Shown: in pieces, positions 43,013-48,880 of the stretch
Numbering within the stretch: position 1 is the stretch's first letter
Layout: every line of letters starts with the position of its first letter
Assembly (NCBI RefSeq): GCF_900537115.1
Contig: NZ_UNRG01000006.1
Location: forward strand, 1-48,880
Origin: Arthrobacter sp. Alg241-R88
Lineage (GTDB): Bacteria; Actinomycetota; Actinomycetes; Actinomycetales; Micrococcaceae
Length of the DNA: 48,880 nt
Direction of reading: 5' to 3'
Position numbers and translations under genes: made by a program
The notes under the pieces: generated by a model
What the model saw: the letters and a program-made list of their open reading frames with translations, nothing else
Database searches by the model: none
Told to the model about the DNA's origin: nothing

Positions 43013-43975
43013 TCAGGCCGTGGTACCGGCCTGGCGTCTCCTGCGCAGTACTTCCAGGGCGCCCGTTCCGGCCAGGGCAATCGCCAGCGCCAGCATGACG
43101 ATGGGACCTGCCCCGCCGTCCGGCCCAAGGGTGGCTGCCAGGATCTGCCGGGCCAGCAAGGCCATCTCGTCCAGGTCGCCCAGATATATGCGGGTGCCAA
43201 AGACGTAGTTGACCGAAGTGAACAATGCCGGAACCACCCACAGCAGAACGAGGTTCGCCACCCACACGAGGACGCGGCGGGTGGGGCGGAAGCCGCACCA
43301 GGTCAACGCTGCGCCCACCAGTGCCGCCGGCAACCAGTGCGCCACCGCCGGCACCAAAGGGGACACATTCCCTACGTCGCTCAGGTTCACAACCCACTCG
43401 ACGGCCCACGAGACCACCGGCACCGCCATGAGGCCCACCCCCAAGGCGGCCCGTGCCCGGGACCGTGCCGCGAGGAGAAACAGGGCCACCACGCTGGCGG
43501 CGACGGCGGCGCCCACCCCTGCCAGGACGCCGGCGAAATAGAGGGCGGACGCTGAGCCCGGCGCCAGTCCGGCCCGGAGGACAGCGAACGCCTGCACGGT
43601 TGCCGTGATCTGCACAGTGAGGACTCCCGCCGCGACGCTCCACACACCTGTACGCCCCCGGCCAGGCCGCCAGAACTGCAGGGAAAACCCAGCTGCTGCT
43701 CCGCCCACTGTCATCAGGGCAACGAGGGTAGTGAGCTCGTATTGGCTTAGCGGAAGCAGCGATAGGGGCATCTCCGCCGGCAGCACTTCCCGGCCCCAAA
43801 GATTCTGCAGCGGAAGCCGCGCGCCGGTGACCAGCCACGGGGCAAGGCCCAGCAACCCGGCCAGGACACCTAGCAGCACACCGGTCCACGCAACAGAGCC
43901 CCTGTTTTCGCGCTGACCGGAAGGGTGCGCAGGTGCCGCGTCCGTCGACGGGGTGTGGTCAGGGCTGGCGTGGCT
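43013..43975 (-). CDS. Polytopic membrane protein, unknown function
   Basis: A 320-residue protein with about eight hydrophobic helices and short loops. The first 30 residues are polar (HASPDHTPSTDAAPAHPSGQ). Helices include VAWTGVLLGVLAGLLGLAPWL and ELTTLVALMTVGGAAAGFSL; the tail has LEVLRRRRQAG on the inside. No family is recognised. The frame is open to a TTG at 44047, but the TTG at 43975 is preferred because a GGGGGAG site lies just upstream. An overlapping 367-codon frame on the same strand (42786-43889) has no membrane pattern and is rejected. Confidence 0.72.
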   Translation of the reverse strand, partial: SHASPDHTPSTDAAPAHPSGQRENRGSVAWTGVLLGVLAGLLGLAPWLVTGARLPLQNLWGREVLPAEMPLSLLPLSQYELTTLVALMTVGGAAAGFSLQFWRPGRGRTGVWSVAAGVLTVQITATVQAFAVLRAGLAPGSASALYFAGVLAGVGAAVAASVVALFLLAARSRARAALGVGLMAVPVVSWAVEWVVNLSDVGNVSPLVPAVAHWLPAALVGAALTWCGFRPTRRVLVWVANLVLLWVVPALFTSVNYVFGTRIYLGDLDEMALLARQILAATLGPDGGAGPIVMLALAIALAGTGALEVLRRRRQAGTTA

Positions 43976-44071
43976 CAAGGTGGCTCCCCCGCTATGGGTG
44001 TTCAGCGCACTCAAGGCGAGCGCTGGGCGGCGACTGCATCTGGACAAAGCGCCATACTACAGTGATTGGAT

Positions 44072-46276
44072 TTATCCGCGCCCAGTCACCTCCGTCTTCG
44101 GTGACTCCCGCTGCTCCGGTGTTGTAAGCAGCGCCAGGGAAGCGGAGACCGAGTGGTCAGGTTTCTCCGGCGGGGTGGTGTAGGCCCGAAGCACCAACAG
44201 GGACTTTCCTACAAGTTCCACAGTCTCATTGGCGTGGAGAAGGCCCGTGTCCGCGTGTTCACCGGCTGTGTCGATGAGCTGCTCCCAGCTGGGCGAGTAT
44301 TCCGCGCTGGGGAGCGTGAAAACCACCGGATCGTCGCCCGAATTGCAGTACAGCAGGAAATGGTGGTCACGGATCATGCGGCCACGGTGGTCCTTGCCCA
44401 CCGCCGAACCGTTGTAGAACACACCCAGGGCCCTGGCGAGGGGGTTGTCCCAGTCGCCGGGAACCATGGCAGAAGCGTCCTTGTCGAGCCAGACGATGTC
44501 CGGCAGTGGCTGCCCGAGGCCACGCAGGACGGGGCGGCCCTGAAAGAATCTGTTGCGGCGGAAGGTGGGGTGCTCACGGCGCAGCCTGGAGACGGCGGCA
44601 AGAAACTCCACCAAGGGCTGGTCCGCTTCCTCCCAGTTGATCCATGAGACCGGCGAGTCCTGGCAGTAGGCGTTGTTGTTGCCCAGTTGGCTGCGCCCCA
44701 GTTCGTCGCCGTGCAGCACCATGGGAACGCCCTGGGAAAGGAGGAGTGTCGCCAGGAAGTTTCGCTGCTGGCGGGCCCGCAGCGCGAGGATGCCGCTGTC
44801 CGTGGTGGGACCTTCCACCCCGCAGTTCCACGAGCGGTTGTGGGATTCTCCGTCGTTGTTGTTTTCGCCGTTGGCTTCGTTGTGCTTGGAGTCGTAGGAG
44901 ACCAGGTCGCGCATAGTGAAGCCGTCGTGGGCAGTGACGAAGTTGATGGATGCCACGGGCCGGCGTCCTGAGCTTTCGTAAAGGTCGGAGGAACCTGCCA
45001 GGCGGGAGGCGAACTCGCCCAGCGTGGCCGGTGCGCCGCGCCAAAAGTCGCGGACGGCGTCGCGGTACTTGCCGTTCCATTCCGTCCAAAGGGGTGGAAA
45101 GTTGCCTACCTGGTACCCGCCCGGGCCCACATCCCATGGCTCGGCGATGAGCTTCACCTGGGACACCACGGGGTCCTGCTGGACGAGGTCGAAGAAACTC
45201 GACAGCCGGTCCACCTCGTAGAACTCGCGCGCCAGGGCAGAGGCGAGGTCGAAGCGAAACCCGTCCACATGCATTTCCAGCACCCAGTACCGCAGCGAAT
45301 CCATCATCAGCTGCAGGGCGTGCGGGTGCCTGACATTGATGGTGTTGCCCGTGCCCGTGTAGTCCAGGTAATGCTGCTTCTCATGGTCAACCAGCCGGTA
45401 ATACGCCTGGTTGTCGATGCCCTTGAAGGACAGTGTGGGTCCCAGGTGGTTCCCTTCGGCGGTGTGGTTATAAACGACGTCGAGGATCACCTCGATGCCG
45501 GCGGCGTGCAGGGAGCGGACCATCGCCTTGAATTCCTGCACCTGCTGCCCCGGCCTGGTGCTGGAACTGTAGCTCTCGTGCGGGGCAAAGAAACCGATGG
45601 TGTTGTAGCCCCAGTAGTTGCTGAGGCCTTTGTCCTTCAGCGTGCTGTCTTGGACGAACTGGTGAACCGGCATCAGTTCGATCGCAGTCACGCCTAATTT
45701 CTTCAGGTGTTCGATGACGGCGGGGTGGGCGATGCCGGCGTAAGTGCCGCGTTCCCGCTCCGGCACCTCCGGATGACTCATGGTCAGGCCCTTCACGTGG
45801 GCTTCATAGATCAGGCTGTCGCTGTAGGGGATCCGCGGCGGGCGGTCGTGCTGCCAGTCGAAGAACGGGCTGATCACCACGGACCTCATCGTGTTGGGGG
45901 CGGAGTCTTCCGTGTTGAAAGTTGTGGGGTCGCCGAAGTTATAGGAGAACATCGGCTGGCCCCAACTAATATCGCCGCTGGTTGCCTTGGCGTAGGGGTC
46001 GAGCAGGAGTTTGTGCGGGTTGAAGCGGAGGCCGCGGGCGGGATCATACGGGCCGTCCATCCGGTAGCCGTACAGCTGGCCCGGCAGGATATGCGGGAGG
46101 TAGCAGTGCCAGACGAAGGCATCCACGGCCTCAAGGCTGATCCGCTGCTCCACGCCGTCGTCGTCGAAGAGGCATAGATGGACGGCGCTCGCCGCCTCGC
46201 TGAACACCGCGAAGTTCGTGCCGCTGCCGTCATAGGTGGCGCCCAGCGGATAGGGGCTCCCCATCCACACTTCCAT
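44072..46276 (-). CDS. glgX: Glycogen debranching enzyme
   Basis: A 734-residue GH13 enzyme that hydrolyses alpha-1,6 branches of phosphorylase-limit glycogen. An N-terminal CBM48 module begins SPYPLGATYDGSGTNFAVFS. The catalytic barrel has DVVYNHTAEGNH, the nucleophile Asp 343 in GFRFDLAS, the acid/base Glu 379 in IAEPWDVG, and TAHDG with the third acidic residue. Length and SYNFGDP, GYNTIGFFAPHESY fit GlgX/TreX. The ATG at 46276 is chosen because a GGAGG site precedes it; a longer frame to 46399 would run into the divergent gene. Confidence 0.95.
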   Translation of the reverse strand: MEVWMGSPYPLGATYDGSGTNFAVFSEAASAVHLCLFDDDGVEQRISLEAVDAFVWHCYLPHILPGQLYGYRMDGPYDPARGLRFNPHKLLLDPYAKATSGDISWGQPMFSYNFGDPTTFNTEDSAPNTMRSVVISPFFDWQHDRPPRIPYSDSLIYEAHVKGLTMSHPEVPERERGTYAGIAHPAVIEHLKKLGVTAIELMPVHQFVQDSTLKDKGLSNYWGYNTIGFFAPHESYSSSTRPGQQVQEFKAMVRSLHAAGIEVILDVVYNHTAEGNHLGPTLSFKGIDNQAYYRLVDHEKQHYLDYTGTGNTINVRHPHALQLMMDSLRYWVLEMHVDGFRFDLASALAREFYEVDRLSSFFDLVQQDPVVSQVKLIAEPWDVGPGGYQVGNFPPLWTEWNGKYRDAVRDFWRGAPATLGEFASRLAGSSDLYESSGRRPVASINFVTAHDGFTMRDLVSYDSKHNEANGENNNDGESHNRSWNCGVEGPTTDSGILALRARQQRNFLATLLLSQGVPMVLHGDELGRSQLGNNNAYCQDSPVSWINWEEADQPLVEFLAAVSRLRREHPTFRRNRFFQGRPVLRGLGQPLPDIVWLDKDASAMVPGDWDNPLARALGVFYNGSAVGKDHRGRMIRDHHFLLYCNSGDDPVVFTLPSAEYSPSWEQLIDTAGEHADTGLLHANETVELVGKSLLVLRAYTTPPEKPDHSVSASLALLTTPEQRESPKTEVTGRG

Positions 46277-46396
46277 GTCCGCCTCCATCCCCGATAAGAG
46301 AACTCCATCCAACCACAGCGGTGTGACAGAGGCCGGGAGCGGGCGGACGTACGACGGCGGCGCGATAGTTTCCCGGTTCTTGTCGCCCCCATGCTG

Positions 46397-46402
46397 CACA
46401 CT
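46397..46402 (+). promoter_or_regulatory. -10-like box of leaderless ABM-gene promoter
   Basis: CACACT, six bases before the ATG at 46409. It favours this start over the ATG at 46391. Confidence 0.45.
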
Positions 46403-46408
46403 GTCTCC

Positions 46409-46708
46409 ATGACCTTTGCGAATGTGGGAAGTCTCGGAACTAATCCCGGCCAGCGCGACGCCGTTGTGTCCATCCTGCTCCGGCCCATGGCCGGGCTGAA
46501 GGAGGCAGGCTGCCTGCTGTACGAGGTGGGCGTCAATGATGAGGTGCCGGACACGGTGTTTGTCTCCGAACTCTGGGAATCACGAGAAGCGCACCGGGCC
46601 TCACTTCAGCTGGACAGTGTGCGGGCAGCCATCGCCGAGGCGATGCCCTTGCTCTCCGGTGAGATGGGCGGCAACCAATTCACGGTGCTGGGGTCGCCGC
46701 TGCGCTGA
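46409..46708 (+). CDS. Antibiotic biosynthesis monooxygenase (ABM) domain protein
   Basis: A 99-residue dimeric ferredoxin-like protein of the ABM/YgiN family. GCLLYEVGVNDEVPDTVFVSE (split by the beta turn) and WESREAHRASLQLDSVRAAI fit the family core. Members oxidise quinols or small aromatics, or are heme-degrading, often without cofactors. The substrate is unknown. The ATG at 46391 is possible, but 46409 begins the domain and sits six bases after CACACT. Confidence 0.85.
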   Translation: MTFANVGSLGTNPGQRDAVVSILLRPMAGLKEAGCLLYEVGVNDEVPDTVFVSELWESREAHRASLQLDSVRAAIAEAMPLLSGEMGGNQFTVLGSPLR

Positions 46709-46836
46709 ACCGCGCCCATTGCGCGGCGCTGCTGCCGCCCACCCCTGTCCCTCGCGTGCGCCAGCGGCTAGGCTCTCGGGCATCGGCTGGACCTGGATCA
46801 TCGACTGGACTTTGACGAACGGGGTAAGGGACTGAC

Positions 46837-47724
46837 ATGAAACCGCTGCCTGCACTTGAACTTGTTGCCCGGCTGGAAGATGCCGAGTGGCTCGATCCCG
46901 TGGCCAAGAAGGTCCGGAAAGTAGTAAAACGCACGATCCGTCCGCAGTGGGCCCGCGACATCCTGCACGGAGTGCCCATCGGCCACCCGGTTCATCCACT
47001 CGCTGTTCAGGTTCCCCTGGGTTCGTGGATCTCAGCTGCCGTCCTCGATGCGCTGCCGGGCAACGACCGGCCAGCAACGGTGCTGATCGGCGTCGGAACT
47101 GCCTCTGCTGTGCCTTCCGCAGTGGCAGGTTTTATGGACTGGTCGCAGCTGCACAGCCAGCAGCAGCGGGTGGGCCTGGTCCATGCGGCAGCCAACATCA
47201 CCGCCGTTAGTCTCTACGGCGCTTCGCTGGTGGCGCGGGCAAATGGGCAGCAGGGCGCAGGCAAGGTGCTCGCCTACATGGGCTTGGGAGTTGTCAGTTT
47301 TGGCGGCTTCCTGGGTGGCCATCTCAGCTACCGCCAGGCGGCCGGTGTGAACCACAGCGAGGACATTCCCCACCGCTTCCCCAGCGGGTGGCAGGCCCTC
47401 GCCCCGTTGGAGGACCTGCCGGAGGGCAAGCTCCACAAGCGGGTGGTTGCCGGACTCCCGTTGCTCGTATTTAGGGAGGCAGAGACAGTCAACGTGCTGT
47501 CCGACGTCTGCAGCCACCTCTCCGGGCCGCTTCACGAGGGCAAGCTAAAGGGCGCCAACAATAACGACGACGGCGACCCGTGCGTGGTCTGCCCGTGGCA
47601 CGGCAGCACCTTCTCGCTGCGGTCCGGCGAGGTGCAGGCAGGGCCGGCCACTGCCAGGCAGCCGCGGTTTGAAACCCGCGTCACGGGCGGGCTGGTGGAA
47701 GTGAACCTTCCCGGCGCTGACTAA
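46837..47724 (+). CDS. DUF2231 membrane domain fused to Rieske 2Fe-2S domain
   Basis: A 295-residue two-part protein. Residues about 40-165 form the DUF2231 membrane domain with HGVPIGHPVHPLAVQVPLG, two His-rich turns and about four helices. Residues 185-293 form a Rieske domain with the cluster ligands Cys 225-x-His 227 (VCSHLSG) and Cys 252-x2-His 255 (CPWHGS). It may pass electrons at the membrane, but no partner is nearby. A TAAGGGA ribosome site precedes the ATG. Confidence 0.9.
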   Translation: MKPLPALELVARLEDAEWLDPVAKKVRKVVKRTIRPQWARDILHGVPIGHPVHPLAVQVPLGSWISAAVLDALPGNDRPATVLIGVGTASAVPSAVAGFMDWSQLHSQQQRVGLVHAAANITAVSLYGASLVARANGQQGAGKVLAYMGLGVVSFGGFLGGHLSYRQAAGVNHSEDIPHRFPSGWQALAPLEDLPEGKLHKRVVAGLPLLVFREAETVNVLSDVCSHLSGPLHEGKLKGANNNDDGDPCVVCPWHGSTFSLRSGEVQAGPATARQPRFETRVTGGLVEVNLPGAD

Positions 47725-47811
47725 GTTTCTTCGTGCGGCTGAACCGGGCTGCTTGGGCGTGAAACGGACACAGCCGCCATACGCCCGCACCCGCCGGCGC
47801 GAGAGAGCACC

Positions 47812-48880
47812 TTAGCTAACTACGTAATCCACAAGAACCGCCTCAAAGTAGCTCTTTTCAGCCTGCCGGAATCCTGGTGGCCATACTGGTGGTTCCCAGT
47901 CGGGGTGTTCGCTTTTGTAGTGCCGGCCGGTGGGGGAGATCCAGCCGGGTGGTTCGTTTTGGGTTGCTGTTGTGGGTGTCCAGGTGCCGTGGTGTTTGAG
48001 GCGGTGGTGTTTTGGGCAGAGTTGGGCCAGGTTGCTGATTCCGGTGGTTCCGCCGTGGTGCCAGGCGTGGAGGTGGTCGGTGTGGTTGTCTGGGGAGTTG
48101 TTGTTGCAGCCGGGGAAGGTGCATTTTCCGTCCCGCAGCTGTAGTGCCTGCTGCATGGCTTTGGTGAGCCGGTAGCTGGTCCGTCCGATTTCCAGTGGTG
48201 CCCCGTCCCTCGGATCCACGAGCACCCGGTGGAAGGAGGTGGCGCCGTCGGCGAGGAGTTGCCGTGCCATCGAGGCGGGGATGGGGCCGTACCCGTCCAG
48301 CATTGCGGGTTCGTCGGTGAGGCCCAGCAGTGCGAACACCGGGACGGTGACCAGGACCTGGGCGTTCGGGACCGGGACTGTGGCGGTGTCGGCGTACCGC
48401 CCGTGACCGGCGTACCCCTTGTCGTCGGCAGGGCCCGCGGGATCGTGAGTGCCGGTGCCGGTGCTGGTGCTGGTGTTGGTGCTGGTGTTGGTGCTTGTTG
48501 TTTTGGTGTCTGTTGCGGCCAGGGATGCCAGGCCGATTGCGTCGTCGGGACCGTCGTCGGGACCGTCGTCGGAGGTGTTTTTGGTGGTGTGTTCGCTGGT
48601 TTCCGGGGCGGGGTTGAGGGCTGGTGCTGCGCTGAGGAGCAGGTGGGCGAGGGTGTCGGCCCGGAGTTGGGTGAGGGTGCGGGGTTCGTCCGGTCTTTGG
48701 GCGCCGCGGGCGAGGGCGGTGATCCTGTTCCAGATGGCTAAGCCCTGGTGGGCGGGGAGGCAGGCGGAGATCCAGGTCATGCCGTCGCGGTCTGGGCTGT
48801 GCTCTACTCTCCGGTCGGCGACGCTTTTGGTGTGGCGTTTTTCGAGGGATTCGGGGTGGTGGCGTTCGCGCCAGTTGCGG
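47812..48880 (-). CDS. DUF222/HNH endonuclease-family protein (5' end cut by window)
   Basis: The C-terminal 356 residues of a protein whose start lies beyond the right edge. The frame stays open past the ATG at 48780 through RNWRERHHPESLEKRH, typical of the DUF222 domain, so that ATG is internal. The HNH nuclease motif is at the end: CTFPGCNNNSPDNHTDHLHA in outline, then NLAQLCPKHHRLKHHGTW. A low-complexity linker (DGPDDGPDD and Thr/Ser/Asn repeats, coded by tandem DNA repeats at about 48465-48570) joins the halves. These multi-copy genes are common in actinobacteria; the DNA target and role are not known. Confidence 0.88.
   Translation of the reverse strand, partial: RNWRERHHPESLEKRHTKSVADRRVEHSPDRDGMTWISACLPAHQGLAIWNRITALARGAQRPDEPRTLTQLRADTLAHLLLSAAPALNPAPETSEHTTKNTSDDGPDDGPDDAIGLASLAATDTKTTSTNTSTNTSTSTGTGTHDPAGPADDKGYAGHGRYADTATVPVPNAQVLVTVPVFALLGLTDEPAMLDGYGPIPASMARQLLADGATSFHRVLVDPRDGAPLEIGRTSYRLTKAMQQALQLRDGKCTFPGCNNNSPDNHTDHLHAWHHGGTTGISNLAQLCPKHHRLKHHGTWTPTTATQNEPPGWISPTGRHYKSEHPDWEPPVWPPGFRQAEKSYFEAVLVDYVVS
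48465..48570. repeat. Short tandem repeats inside the HNH gene linker
   Basis: Two low-complexity blocks: 12-base units around 48467-48500 (TGGTGTTGGTGC) coding Thr/Ser/Asn, and 12-base units around 48541-48570 (GTCGTCGGGACC) coding GPDD. Both stay in frame and are likely sites of length variation. Confidence 0.75.

Noticed and set aside
42786..43889. 367-codon minus-strand frame overlapping the polytopic membrane protein
   Set aside because: The alternative frame at 43013-43975 gives regular transmembrane helices; this one gives Gly/Arg/Pro-rich sequence and also runs into the cupin gene.
48465..48570. Possible microsatellite or CRISPR-like repeats
   Set aside because: The repeats are in frame in the DUF222-HNH gene and encode its low-complexity linker.
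48780..48780. ATG at 48780 as the start of the HNH gene
   Set aside because: The frame continues upstream to the window edge with typical DUF222 sequence, so this Met is internal and the gene is truncated by the window.

Overview
The window is high-GC, gene-dense DNA from an actinobacterium, most likely a soil Micrococcaceae (Arthrobacter or Pseudarthrobacter type). This rests on the gene content (TTG-started ClpB behind a HAIR/HspR operator, DUF3073, BfrB-type ferritin, DUF222-HNH protein, DUF4031 protein), on many GTG and TTG starts, and on a frequent promoter layout in which a -10 hexamer sits 6-7 bases before the start codon, implying leaderless mRNAs. No rRNA, tRNA or CRISPR array was seen. 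Genus is an inference; no database was searched.

Layout. 1-178: 5' end of an IS110-family transposase cut by the window edge. 403-5010: single genes (ferritin, HutD, TrpF, YccF, VOC protein, then a coupled DUF4031/HD and ComB-like pair). 5150-8233: molybdate locus (HTH-TOBE regulator, modA, modB, modC), every junction a GTGA overlap. 8244-12711: YCII protein, ClpB, a septum-formation-like membrane protein, DUF3073. 12984-19256 (minus): a five-gene transporter operon with two ATPases, an MFS permease, a lipoprotein and a fused double permease, behind a Zur/Fur-like palindrome; the layout resembles the Opp-type importer plus MFS exporter of opine metallophore systems. 19471-22319: purF-purM. 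22785-23617: uraD-uraH (urate catabolism).

23870-29013 is the most striking block. A GAF histidine kinase converges on a four-gene, fully overlapping minus-strand operon: a response regulator/PP2C phosphatase, a BcsA-like membrane glycosyltransferase with a large insertion, a STAS antagonist, and an RsbW-like protein that appears to lack the ATP-lid aspartate. Phosphatase, STAS and kinase-like proteins are the parts of a partner switch; finding a polysaccharide synthase translationally coupled inside it suggests post-translational control of exopolysaccharide synthesis.

29289-33896: small and hypothetical proteins (including a 39-residue membrane peptide), a GNAT enzyme, an MFS transporter, Bcp peroxiredoxin and an orphan winged-helix regulator. 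33906-40184: allantoin/glyoxylate genes hyi, glxR, gcl, glxK and allB, behind a strong promoter with two tandem IclR-type half-palindromes; allantoin from the UraD/UraH route could feed into it. 40378-48880: class-V aminotransferase, secreted protein, cupin, polytopic membrane protein, GlgX, ABM monooxygenase, DUF2231-Rieske fusion and a truncated DUF222-HNH gene.

Intergenic DNA carries several long inverted repeats (one family present twice, at 25.1 and 38.3 kb), a 32-bp tandem repeat at 32.6 kb, and hairpins that span stop codons between convergent genes.
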